The position numbers were made by a program, and so were the translations under genes. Below are positions 55,091 through 63,086 of a stretch of 64,000 nucleotides of DNA, piece by piece (positions within the stretch are counted from its first letter, which is position 1; each line of letters starts with the position of its first letter). Source of the DNA: DASQPR01 sp963797675 (GTDB lineage: Bacteria > Actinomycetota > Actinomycetes > Mycobacteriales > Micromonosporaceae). The notes under the pieces are model-generated. The model did no database searches. It was given only the letters and a program-made list of their open reading frames with translations, and had not been told where the DNA came from. The stretch lies in NCBI GenBank assembly GCA_963797675.1, contig CAWCQQ010000006.1, forward strand, positions 124,001 through 188,000, given 5' to 3'.

Positions 55091-56022
55091 GGGCGGCGCG
55101 GCACGATCCGGTGCACGGTAAGCAGGATGACCGCCATCATGAGGCAGGCCGCCGCGACGATGCCGGCGGCGCTCCCTGCGTACGCGATCTCCCGGTCGTG
55201 GCGGCTCAGCGCGCCGGTCGGATCGGCGAACATGTGCGTCTCCCAGAGTCCGATCAGCGCCACGATCAGCGCGAGCGACCCGAGGACCCAGAGCGTGATG
55301 CCTGATGCCTTGTGCGATTCCGCCTCCACCACGGTCTCGTCGCGGCGGCGCAGGAACCGCAGCAGGATGCCCGCCAGCGCCGCCCACACGCCTACGAGCA
55401 GGAACGCTGCGACCGCGTCGCTCGGCCGGTGCCAGCCCGCGGACAGTGTGGCGATCCCTACGACGGCCGCGTAGAGGCTGGCGACGACGGCGCCGATGCC
55501 ACGCAACCGAGGTGGAAGAACGAGGACGAATGCCACCGCAGCCGATGCGGCGATCGCAGTGTGCCCGCTGGGAAAGCTGTTGCCGGCCGCGGCGCGAGCC
55601 TCGTCGATGCCGAGGTTCGGTCGGACCAGGAATCGTTTGAGCAGCTCGGCGCTGAGATTCGCGCCGCCGATCAGCACCACCGACGTGACCGCGAGCGCGA
55701 ACCGCTTACGGATCAGCGCGATGAAGCTGACGACCGCCATCACGATCACGACGGCCACGATCGAGATCGCGTCGAGCACGCTGTTGACCGGCTTGCCGAT
55801 GCGAGCCGCGCCGAGCGTGTTGCTGGCGAGCGCGATCGTCTCGACGAGCTGACCGCCTCGCGTCAGCACGAACGCCCGGAACAGCACGACGAGGATGAGC
55901 GTTTCGCCGCCTGCGATCAGGAAGAGCAGCATCGACAGGAGTGCCGGGCTGCGGCGAGGTGGCAGGCGCCGTGTCACCGGACGGCGGCGCTCGGGGAGTC
56001 GCCTTACCTTGGTACTGGGCAT
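55078..56022 (-). CDS. PAP2-family phosphatase, integral membrane
   Basis: About 314 residues with at least six hydrophobic helices. The acid-phosphatase signature is present: KRFLVRPN (KxxxxxxRP), SFPSGHT (PSGH) and LSAGWHRPSD (with His and Asp). Family members dephosphorylate lipid phosphates such as phosphatidate or undecaprenyl diphosphate. ATG 56022 is my choice; upstream TTG and GTG starts are open and no ribosome site decides. Its 3' end merges with the tandem repeats. Confidence 0.82.
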   Translation of the reverse strand: MPSTKVRRLPERRRPVTRRLPPRRSPALLSMLLFLIAGGETLILVVLFRAFVLTRGGQLVETIALASNTLGAARIGKPVNSVLDAISIVAVVIVMAVVSFIALIRKRFALAVTSVVLIGGANLSAELLKRFLVRPNLGIDEARAAAGNSFPSGHTAIAASAAVAFVLVLPPRLRGIGAVVASLYAAVVGIATLSAGWHRPSDAVAAFLLVGVWAALAGILLRFLRRRDETVVEAESHKASGITLWVLGSLALIVALIGLWETHMFADPTGALSRHDREIAYAGSAAGIVAAACLMMAVILLTVHRIVPRRPAEP

Positions 56023-56092
56023 CGGGCTGGTGGGCTTCGAGCTGCGGGGCGTCGAGCTGCTGGGCACAGCCAACAACGTACGGGATAAGTAC

Positions 56093-56129
56093 GCGGGAGA
56101 TCGAGTGCTCGCGACACCCGATCTCCCGC
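56093..56129 (-). terminator. Terminator of the SDR gene
   Basis: GCGGGAGATCG (56093-56103) pairs with CGATCTCCCGC (56119-56129) around 15 bases. It lies 8 bases beyond the SDR stop codon, before the PAP2 gene on the same strand. Confidence 0.75.
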
Positions 56130-56137
56130 CGAACGTA

Positions 56138-57052
56138 CTAATTGATGGTTTCTTCGCTGACCTTCCACAGTCGGGCGGCCGCCTCGGGGTCGAGTGCGTA
56201 CGCGGCGACGCCGTGACGTGCGCTGAGCTGGTTGACCTCGGCTTCGTTGCAGTCCTCGAAGTAGCGGCCGCCGACGCCGTCGAGCAGCGGTGACGTCGCG
56301 AGCAGCACGGACGTTGCGGCGCCCTGTTCGGGCGTCTTCCAGCGCGCCGCGTCGGCTCCGGCCGCAGTCCGCGCCGCGGCGAGCTGCTCTTCGCTGATGT
56401 AGCGCTGCAGGTTGGTCCGGATGCCGCCCGGCATCAGCGCGTTGACGGTAATGCCGTCATCGGCCCAGCGGTTTGTCGCCTCGACCGCGAACAGCACGTT
56501 CGCGGTCTTGGACTGCCCGTACGCCGACCAGGGCTCGTATTCGCGGTGGTTGAAGTGGATGTCGTCGAAGACGACCGGCGACCGGTGGTGCGCGCTCGAG
56601 CTGACCGACACGATCCGGGCGCCGCCGGCCGCTGCCAGGGCCGGGTGCAGACCGGTGGCGAGCGCGAAGTGACCGAGGTGGTTCGTCGCGAACTGCATCT
56701 CCCAGCCCTGTGGCGTACGCATCAACGGTGCCGCCATCACGCCGGCGTTGTTGACGAGGATGTGCAGCGGCTCGTCCCACGCGTCGACGAATGCGGCAAT
56801 CGACGCCGGATCGGCGAGGTCGAGGAGCGCGACGGTGACCCGCTGACCGATCTCGGCGGCCGCGGCGCTGCCCTGGTCGAGGTTGCGGACGGCGATCGTC
56901 ACCTCGGCGCCGGCACCCGCGAGGGCCCGGGCGGTCTCGATGCCGATACCCGAGCCGCCTCCGGTGACGATGGCGTGTCGGCCGGACAGATCGATCCCGG
57001 CGATGACATCGGCGGCGGTGGACTCGGCGGTGAACGGTGTGGTGATGCGCAT
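56138..57052 (-). CDS. Short-chain dehydrogenase/reductase (retinol dehydrogenase-like)
   Basis: A 304-residue SDR. Cofactor motif TGGGSGIG, NNAG, and the catalytic YGQSK with upstream Ser in VSVSSSAHH are all intact; the RN after the second strand (AVRN) suggests NADP(H). GAGGG lies before ATG 57052. It is divergent from a TetR regulator across a 143-base gap with two palindromes, so it is probably the regulator's target. Typical members reduce carbonyls or oxidise alcohols; the substrate is unknown. Confidence 0.9.
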   Translation of the reverse strand: MRITTPFTAESTAADVIAGIDLSGRHAIVTGGGSGIGIETARALAGAGAEVTIAVRNLDQGSAAAAEIGQRVTVALLDLADPASIAAFVDAWDEPLHILVNNAGVMAAPLMRTPQGWEMQFATNHLGHFALATGLHPALAAAGGARIVSVSSSAHHRSPVVFDDIHFNHREYEPWSAYGQSKTANVLFAVEATNRWADDGITVNALMPGGIRTNLQRYISEEQLAAARTAAGADAARWKTPEQGAATSVLLATSPLLDGVGGRYFEDCNEAEVNQLSARHGVAAYALDPEAAARLWKVSEETIN

Positions 57053-57127
57053 GATTCTGCCCTCGCAGGTGTGTCTGTGCTCGTGCATGTTTGTCAACGG
57101 CGCGAGCCAACGGCTACGCTGTGGCTA

Positions 57128-57145
57128 AGCGGAGGAACCTCCGCT
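57128..57145. promoter_or_regulatory. Palindromic operator A between SDR and TetR genes
   Basis: AGCGGAGG-AA-CCTCCGCT is a perfect 8-2-8 palindrome in the divergent region. It shares the CGGAGG/CCTCCG core with operator B. Confidence 0.65.
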
Positions 57146-57159
57146 AGCTAATTTACTCT

Positions 57160-57179
57160 AACCGGAGTCTCCTCCGGTT
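57160..57179. promoter_or_regulatory. Palindromic operator B between SDR and TetR genes
   Basis: AACCGGAG-TCTC-CTCCGGTT is a perfect 8-4-8 palindrome that ends 16 bases before the TetR start codon, where a bound regulator would block its own expression. Confidence 0.68.
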
Positions 57180-57195
57180 GCAAATGAGGAGAACG

Positions 57196-57750
57196 ATGCG
57201 AGCGGACGCGGCGCGGAATCGGGACCGCCTGCTGGATGCCGCGGTTCGGGCGTTCGCGCACGATGGTCCGGAAGCCACCCTGGACGCGATCGCGAAAGAG
57301 GCGGGTGTCGGCATCGGTACGCTGTACCGGCACTTTCCGACGCGCGAAGCGCTGGTCGAGGCGGCGTACCGCAATGAGCTGGCACGGCTCTGCGACGCCG
57401 CACAAGAACTGCTCGCGGTGGAGGCGCCCGATCTGGCGCTGCGCACATGGATGGACCGATTTGTCGACTATATGACGACGAAGCGGGGGATGGCTGATGC
57501 ATTGCGGGCCGTCATCGCATCCGGCGGTAACCCGTACGCCCACAGCCGTGATCGCCTGATCGAAGCGATCACCGCGCTGATCACCGCGGGCCGTGACGCG
57601 GGCGTGATCCGCCCTGACGTCGAGCCCGCGGACGCGCTCACCACGCTGAGCGGCATCTCGCTCGCGGCAGGTGAGCCGGCGCAGCGCGAGCAGGCCAGCC
57701 GCCTGCTCGATCTGTTGATGGACGGCCTGCGCTACCGCCGGGCAGCGTAG
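57196..57750 (+). CDS. TetR-family transcriptional regulator
   Basis: A 184-residue regulator. ARNRDRLLDAAVRAFAHDG and LDAIAKEAGVGIGTLYRHF are the TetR helix-turn-helix. ATG 57196 has GAGGAG 4 bases upstream. The C-terminal ligand domain is of the type ending ALTTLSGISLAAGEPAQREQ (SACE_7040-like). It is divergent from the SDR gene, which it probably represses through the two palindromes. Its end overlaps the convergent deacetylase gene by 19 bases. Confidence 0.92.
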   Translation: MRADAARNRDRLLDAAVRAFAHDGPEATLDAIAKEAGVGIGTLYRHFPTREALVEAAYRNELARLCDAAQELLAVEAPDLALRTWMDRFVDYMTTKRGMADALRAVIASGGNPYAHSRDRLIEAITALITAGRDAGVIRPDVEPADALTTLSGISLAAGEPAQREQASRLLDLLMDGLRYRRAA

Positions 57751-58769
57751 GCGACCTCGTCCGCCGGTGACGCGGGCGGCGACGACGGCGGTGCGGTGGG
57801 CGGTGCCGGCTTGCCCGGGTCAATCGTGACGGTCCGCGCGGTGGGCAGCGCGATCAGGTGGAATTCCGACTTCAGCTTCGACATCACGGCCTGCAGCGCC
57901 GCGATCGTCTCGGTCCGATCGCCACCGGCGTCGTGCAGCAACACGATCGAATCGCGGTGCGTCTTCGTGGTCAGCGTCTTCTCGATCGCGGCCGTGCCGG
58001 GCCGGGTCCAGTCGTCGGTGTCCTCGGTCCAGTACAGCGGCCGCATGCCGAGCAGCTCGGAGATGCGAACGGTGCCCGGTGTGAAGTTGCCACCCGGGTT
58101 GCGGAAGTAGGTGACCTGAGCATGCGGATCGATCGCGTGCACCGCGTCGATCGTGCGCTGAATGTCCGTCGCGATGTACTTCGCGTTGTGCGTACCCAGC
58201 TTCTCGTCGTGGTCCCAGGTGTGGTCGCACAGCGTCATACCGTCGGTGATCATGCGTCTGATCACGGCCTGATAGTTATGGATCTGGCGCCCGATCAGGC
58301 AGAACGTCGCCTTCACGTGGTAGGAGTCCAGAAGATCAAGAACTTGTGACGTGTACGGGCCCGGCCCGTCATCGAACGTCAGAGCGACCGATGTCGTGCC
58401 GGTGGAGCCCTGCGAGCCGACCGGACCGCGGTACCGCATGCCGGGCTGATTCGGCCACGCCGGGATCTTGAGCGTGCCGGCGCTGGCAATGCCGAGATCG
58501 GCGGCGCTGACCGTGCCGGGCGCACCGACCGGAGTGGACGGATGCGGGCTGGGCGTCCCAGGCTTCGGCTTGTGGCTGGTCGACGGATGCGGACTCGGCG
58601 TACCCGGCTTCGACGGCGAGGGCGACGGCAGCAGCGTGGCCAGCGGCGCCGGCGACGAGGAGCCGGTCGGCGTGGACGCCGTACGGCGGATGCCGGGATT
58701 TGACGTGCACGCGCTGAGTACGCAGGCCACCGCTACGGCGAGCGTCAGGCCGATTATTCGACGGGACAT
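57732..58769 (-). CDS. Polysaccharide deacetylase lipoprotein (NodB, CE4)
   Basis: A 345-residue lipoprotein; ATG 58769 has CGGAG 8 bases upstream and the lipobox is VLSAC. A long Ser/Pro/Lys linker with two PGTPSPHPST repeats lies at about residues 45-85. The NodB domain has TFDDGPGPYT (catalytic Asp-Asp), DHTWDHDE (metal His pair) and YFRNPGGNF (RxP), then LLHDAGG for the final His. It likely removes acetyl groups from peptidoglycan or another wall glycan. The tail after LIALPTARTVTI is Pro/Ala-rich. Confidence 0.9.
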   Translation of the reverse strand: MSRRIIGLTLAVAVACVLSACTSNPGIRRTASTPTGSSSPAPLATLLPSPSPSKPGTPSPHPSTSHKPKPGTPSPHPSTPVGAPGTVSAADLGIASAGTLKIPAWPNQPGMRYRGPVGSQGSTGTTSVALTFDDGPGPYTSQVLDLLDSYHVKATFCLIGRQIHNYQAVIRRMITDGMTLCDHTWDHDEKLGTHNAKYIATDIQRTIDAVHAIDPHAQVTYFRNPGGNFTPGTVRISELLGMRPLYWTEDTDDWTRPGTAAIEKTLTTKTHRDSIVLLHDAGGDRTETIAALQAVMSKLKSEFHLIALPTARTVTIDPGKPAPPTAPPSSPPASPADEVAYAARR

Positions 58770-58894
58770 ATACAACTCCGGGGGTGGGAGCCGGGCGAAC
58801 CGAGCAAAGGTAGCCGATTCGAATCCTCGTTAGTATGCCTTCTCCATGCCACCGGTCGATGTGACCGATATGACGCTATCGCCGCTGATACTTT

Positions 58895-58923
58895 TTGATC
58901 ACGTCGAACTCATCGGGTACTCT
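58895..58923 (+). promoter_or_regulatory. Promoter of the DEAD-box helicase gene
   Basis: TTGATC (58895-58900), 17 bases, TACTCT (58918-58923). Transcription from here would give a 5' leader of about 175 bases (to 59105) with several short inverted repeats. Long leaders of this kind are common on cold-inducible helicase mRNAs; no defined RNA family is recognised. The rest of the 336-base gap shows no gene. Confidence 0.5.
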
Positions 58924-59105
58924 CGTAGACGCGGCCCGCACAGTCTTGCCTCGGACCGCCCTTCTATACAGTTCATTTCACCTGTGAAGTCGGTCATATC
59001 GCGCACACTGGTGTGAAAGCCCCACGCGCGAGGTGTAGATCCCCACGTAGCAGCGGCATATCCGCGCTCGGGCAGGACGACCACGACGACGTTCGGAGTT
59101 CCTCC

Positions 59106-60808
59106 ATGGCGGTCATCCGCCCCAGTTCTGCTGTTTCATCTGCTCCTGTCTCCTCAACCCCCGCTCCCACCTTCGCCGAACTCGGCGTTCCCCCGATGAT
59201 CGTTGACGTCCTGACGCGCAACGGCATCACCGAGCCGTTCCCGATCCAGACCGCGACGCTGCCGTTCACGCTGGCCGGTCGCGATGTCCTCGGCCGCGGC
59301 CGGACCGGATCCGGGAAGACCTACTCCTTTGCGATTCCGGTCGTCGCGCGCCTCGCTGCATCGACGTCACCGCGGCGCCCGCTGCGGCCTCGTGCGCTGA
59401 TCCTCGCGCCGACGCGCGAGCTGGTCAGCCAGATCGATGCGGTCATCGCACCGCTGGCTGCGGCGTTGAAGATGCGTACGATGACGATCTTCGGCGGCGT
59501 CGGATACGGCCCACAGGTCAGCGCGCTGCGTGCCGGCGTCGACATCGTCGTCGCGTGCCCCGGCCGGCTGGCCGACATCGTCGCCGACGGCAACGCCAGC
59601 CTCGACGGCATCGAAATCACCGTGCTCGACGAGGCCGATCACATGGCCGACCTCGGCTTCCTTCCGGTCGTACGGCGGCTGCTCGACCAGACCCCGCGCA
59701 AGGGCCAGCGCATGCTGTTCTCGGCCACGCTCGACGCGGGCGTGGACGTGCTGGTCAAGCGGTTCCTCAGCGACCCGATCACGCAGAGCGTCGATTCGGC
59801 CGCCTCGCCGGTGACCACGATGTCTCATCACGTGCTGCACGTACGCACCGAAGATCGCCTGCCGGTGCTGGTGGAACTCGCTTCGGCGCCCGGCCGGACA
59901 CTCGTGTTCGCCCGGACCAAGCACCGCACGAAGACGCTGACCCGGCAGCTCATTGCGTCCGGCGTACCAGCGGTCGAGCTGCACGGAAATCTCGCGCAGA
60001 ACGCCCGTACGCGCAACCTCGAAGCGTTCTCCAACGGCACGGCGAAGACGCTGGTCGCGACCGACATCGCCGCGCGTGGCATCCACGTCGACGACATCGC
60101 GCTGGTGATCCACGCCGATCCGCCCGCCGAGCACAAGGCCTATCTGCACCGCTCCGGCCGTACCGCGCGTGCGGGTGCGTCCGGCACGGTGATCACGCTG
60201 ATGACCGATGACCAGGTCGCCGACGTGGCCGCACTGGCTCGCCAGGCCGGCATCAAGCCGACCACGACGCGCCTGCGTCCCGGGCACGCGCTGCTGACCG
60301 AGTTGGCGCCCGGCGAGCGTACGCTCGTCGAGCCGTCGGAACCGGTCGTGCTGCTCGAGCCGCGCGAGTCCGACAACGGTCGCGGTCGGCGCCGCCAGCC
60401 CGGCGGTGATGGCGGCCGAACCGGTGGCGCCGTGGTGGCGCAGCCGGCGGTGGCCGTGGCGGCAACGCCGGTGGACGTGGCGCCGGGGCGGCCGGTGGCC
60501 GTACCGGTAGTGCAGCAGGCGGCCGCAGCAGCGGTGCCGCGGGTGGCCGTGGTGCCGGCGACGGTCACGGTGGCCTCGCGGCCGGTGGCGGTCGCGGTGG
60601 CGCGGCCGGCGGTGGCCGGAGCAGCGGTGCCGGTGGTCGTGGCGCCGGTGGCCGTTCGGCCGGAGGTTCCGGCGGACGTACGCTGACGAGCTATTCGACC
60701 AGCACCCCGACCTCGGGCGGCGGTTCGGCGAGTAGCTCCGGCGGCCAGTCCGGTGGCATCGCGGCCTTCTCGGCCGCAAGTCGCGGCGGTCGTCGCAGCG
60801 GCCGCTGA
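59106..60808 (+). CDS. DEAD-box RNA helicase with Gly/Arg-rich tail, frameshifted near the tail
   Basis: About 567 residues. The Q motif is FAELGVPPMIVDVL...PFPIQ; motif I is GRTGSGKT, Ia APTRELV, II DEAD, III SAT, V DIAARGIHV and VI HRSGRTAR. One base is missing near 60430: the uncorrected frame ends at 60686 with a Val/Ala-rich tail, whereas the corrected one gives an RGG-like tail (GGRGGNAGGRGAGAAGG) ending SRGGRRSGR at 60808, as expected for RhlE/CsdA-type helicases. ATG 59106 has GGAG upstream. It remodels structured RNA, often in cold adaptation and ribosome assembly. Confidence 0.92.
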
Positions 60809-60820
60809 CCAATCTCGTCC

Positions 60821-60857
60821 CAATGCCCCCGAAGTCCACTGGACCTCGGGGGCATTG
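60821..60857 (+). terminator. Terminator after the helicase gene
   Basis: CAATGCCCCCGA (60821-60832) pairs perfectly with 60846-60857, with AGTCC/GGAC inside. It begins 12 bases after the corrected helicase stop codon, which supports that correction. Confidence 0.88.
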
Positions 60858-60920
60858 TTGATCCCGGACGTGCTGATCCTGGATCAGCAGCACAGCGCGT
60901 TCCCGCATGTCGAAACGGCT

Positions 60921-60950
60921 TTGCGGCATCTCGTCCCGCCGTCGTATGGT
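60921..60950 (+). promoter_or_regulatory. Promoter of the riboswitch-controlled gene
   Basis: TTGCGG (60921-60926), 18 bases, TATGGT (60945-60950), 6 bases before the first paired base of the riboswitch. Confidence 0.55.
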
Positions 60951-60956
60951 GTTCGC

Positions 60957-61040
60957 AGGTCATGAGTGCCAGCGCAAAGCCCCGACTTGCTGGCCGGCAA
61001 CCCTCGTAGTTTCGCGGTGGGGTGCCTCGGGTGACGACCG
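60957..61040 (+). promoter_or_regulatory. SAM-IV-type riboswitch
   Basis: The RNA begins GGTCATGAGTGCCAGC, continues through CTTGCTGGCCGGCAACCCTC and GCGGTGGGGTGCC, and closes with GACGACC; GGTC (60958-60961) pairs with GACC (61036-61039). This order matches the SAM-IV class (related to SAM-I) found in actinobacteria ahead of sulfur-metabolism genes. A GC hairpin (about 61042-61064) follows and may be the expression platform. SAM binding would lower expression of the aminotransferase gene. Confidence 0.85.
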
Positions 61041-61088
61041 GGCCGACGGCAGCCGCCGTTCGGCAAGCGCAACCGGTAGAGGGCGACC

Positions 61089-62360
61089 ATGTCGATCTTG
61101 TCAATTCTCGCGCCAGCAGTACCGTTCGCGGACACTCCCGATGTCGTCGGAGCGCACCTGCCACTGACGCTCGCGGATGGCCGTACGGTCGAGCACGCGA
61201 ACTTCGATTACGCCGCAACCGCACCGAGCCTGGTTGCGGCCGCGGACGCGGTGAACGAGTTGCTGCCGTGGTACGGAAGCGTGCATCGCGGCGCCGGATT
61301 CCCGTCCCGCCGCTGCACGCTCGCCTACGAACGGGCACGCGAGACGATCACGGACTTCATCGGCGCGCGTCCGGACGATCATGTGATCTTCACGCGGAAC
61401 ACCACCGACGCGCTGAACCTGCTGGCCCGCGCGCTCCCGCCGAACACCACCGTGGTCGGCTGGGCTGGCGAGCACCATGCCAACCTGCTGCCGTGGACCG
61501 ACGTCGTACGGCTGCCCGTACCGGAATCTCCGGCCGCTGCGGTGCTCGCGCTGACCAACGCGCTTGCGCAGCTCCGAGGCCCGATCCTGGTCACCGTGAC
61601 CGGCGCCTCGAACGTGACCGGCGAGGTCTGGCCGATCGCCGAACTCACCGAGATCGCGCACCGCGCGGGCGCTCGTATTGTGGTTGACGCCGCCCAACTC
61701 GCGCCGCATCGACCGATCTCCCTCGCCACGTCGGACATCGATTACATCGCATTCTCCGGCCACAAGCTGTACGCGCCGTTCGGCGTCGGCGTGCTGGCCG
61801 GTCGGTCCGACTGGCTGGACGTGGCGGCGCCCTACCTGGCCGGTGGCGGTGCGACCGCGTACGTCGGCGACGCGACCGACGACGTCTGCTGGCAGATCGG
61901 CCCGGCGCGGCACGAGGCCGGCACGCCGAATCTGCTCGGCGCGGTGGCACTGGCCGCCGCATGCCGGGCGATCGCGGACACCGACCGGGATGCGCTCGAG
62001 GCGCGCGAGCAGGCGCTGTTGCGACGGCTGCGGAGCGGTCTCGCGGACATCGGCGGCGTGATCGAGCTTCGGACGTTCGCCGCCGGCCACGACCGCGTCG
62101 GCATCGTGAGCTTCGTCGTGGACGGAGTCGCCTCGGCCGACGTCTCGGAGTTCCTGGCGAGCCGGTACGGCATCAGCGTCCGCGACGGCCTGTTCTGCGC
62201 CCATCCGCTGTCCCGGCATCTCGTCGAAGAGGCGTCGAAACGGTCCGGCACATGGTTTTCCGGCACTGCGGTCCGGGCGAGCATCGGCCTCGGCACCACC
62301 GTTGAGCACGTCGACCGCCTGGTGAGCGCACTGCGATCACTGACTGCCGCTCGCCGGTAA
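61089..62360 (+). CDS. Class V aminotransferase (cysteine desulfurase-like), SAM-IV controlled
   Basis: A 423-residue PLP enzyme. The PLP lysine is in IAFSGHKLYAPFGVG; TGASNVTGEVWPI and VVDAAQLAPHRPI supply the cofactor-binding Asp and Gln-type residues, and EAGTPNLLGAVAL is the conserved RxxTxN-like region. GAGGG lies 5 bases before the ATG. The family includes cysteine desulfurases and related sulfur-handling enzymes; the SAM riboswitch upstream places it in methionine or cysteine metabolism. The exact reaction is unproven. It stands alone, between two strong gene ends. Confidence 0.9.
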   Translation: MSILSILAPAVPFADTPDVVGAHLPLTLADGRTVEHANFDYAATAPSLVAAADAVNELLPWYGSVHRGAGFPSRRCTLAYERARETITDFIGARPDDHVIFTRNTTDALNLLARALPPNTTVVGWAGEHHANLLPWTDVVRLPVPESPAAAVLALTNALAQLRGPILVTVTGASNVTGEVWPIAELTEIAHRAGARIVVDAAQLAPHRPISLATSDIDYIAFSGHKLYAPFGVGVLAGRSDWLDVAAPYLAGGGATAYVGDATDDVCWQIGPARHEAGTPNLLGAVALAAACRAIADTDRDALEAREQALLRRLRSGLADIGGVIELRTFAAGHDRVGIVSFVVDGVASADVSEFLASRYGISVRDGLFCAHPLSRHLVEEASKRSGTWFSGTAVRASIGLGTTVEHVDRLVSALRSLTAARR

Positions 62361-62417
62361 CGGTCCACGCGGTCTAAGGGTCGAGGCGTTCGCGTCGCTC
62401 AGTGCCCGCACTGCGTC

Positions 62418-62474
62418 CCGACCACCTCGGCCCGAATACCTCGGCCCGAACACCTTCGGCCCGACCACCTCGGC
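62418..62474. repeat. Four tandem units of 14-15 bases with terminator-like hairpins
   Basis: CCGACCACCTCGGC and variants start at 62418, 62432, 62446 and 62461. Each unit begins CCGA and ends TCGGC, so each can form a tiny hairpin, and neighbouring units can pair. The array fills the end of the gap between the aminotransferase gene and the convergent gene fragment, and may help end transcription. Confidence 0.75.
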
Positions 62475-62728
62475 TCAGATCCGCGATGCGAGGAGGTTCG
62501 CGATGGTCAGCGCGGCGCCGGCCTTCACATGCACCGCGGTGATCGCCACCACCAGCTGTCCCTTGTAGAAGCCGACGCCGGTCACGCCGTTAAGGGAGTA
62601 GGTGACGCCAGGGTTTCCATCCACGGTGATCTTCGTGCCGCCAGCCTTCGTCAGGAGCGGCGCCCACGCCAGGTCCGCGTACTGCGACACGGGGTGGCTG
62701 GGCGCGACCGTGTTGATGTCGAACTGGT
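62475..62728 (-). pseudogene. 3' fragment of a gene of unknown function
   Basis: Open reading to the stop at 62475 gives FDINTVAPSHPVSQYADLAW, then GGTKITVDGNPGVTYSLNGV and ITAVHVKAGAALTIANLLAS. It looks like the C-terminal about 85 residues of a secreted or surface protein, but no start or signal peptide exists upstream because a LuxR-type sequence on the other strand begins there. It may be a real small gene starting at ATG 62690, but the continuing coding pattern above that favours truncation. Confidence 0.5.
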
Positions 62729-62734
62729 GCGGCC

Positions 62735-63034
62735 GCGATCGCGTACGCCGGATCCGGCCTGTTCCGGCACGCGCGTGCGGCGGGTCGCCGCTTCAGCGCC
62801 CTGAAGGATCGGTGCGAGGGAGCGGAGTTCCCGTGGCTCGCCGGTGCGGCCACCGCCGTCGCCCTGACGCAGCGGGAGCGGCAGGTGGCTCAGCTCGCCG
62901 CCCGTGGGCAGTCGGACGCGGACATCGCCGTCCTGCTCGGCATTTCGACGCGTACGGTCCAGACGCATCTCGCCCGGGTGTACGACAAGATCGGTGCCCG
63001 CCGCCGGACCGAACTCGCCGATCTCCTGGACTGA
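62735..63034 (+). pseudogene. C-terminal fragment of a LuxR-family regulator
   Basis: About 100 codons: AAIAYAGSGLFRHARAAGRR, then LTQRERQVAQLAARGQSDADIAVLLGISTRTVQTHLARVYDKIGA and a stop at 63034. These are the last TPR-like helix and the whole LuxR helix-turn-helix of a large LAL/AAA-type regulator; the N-terminal several hundred residues are missing and there is no start codon in frame at the break. It adjoins the opposite-strand fragment, so both were cut at about 62730. An assembly join is an alternative. Confidence 0.7.
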
Positions 63035-63061
63035 CCGACGCATCGGACTGACCGACGCATC
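63028..63061. repeat. Direct repeat, two 17-base copies
   Basis: GGACTGACCGACGCATC occurs at 63028-63044 and again at 63045-63061, followed by a partial copy (GGACTCGACCGAC). The first copy covers the stop codon of the LuxR fragment. Confidence 0.8.
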
Positions 63062-63086
63062 GGACTCGACCGACTCTGCTCGGCGG

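Noticed and set aside
59367..60929. Long minus-strand ORF (about 520 codons) opposite the helicase gene
   Set aside because: Composition is Arg/His/Gly-rich from reversed GC-rich codons; the sense strand contains all helicase motifs in order.
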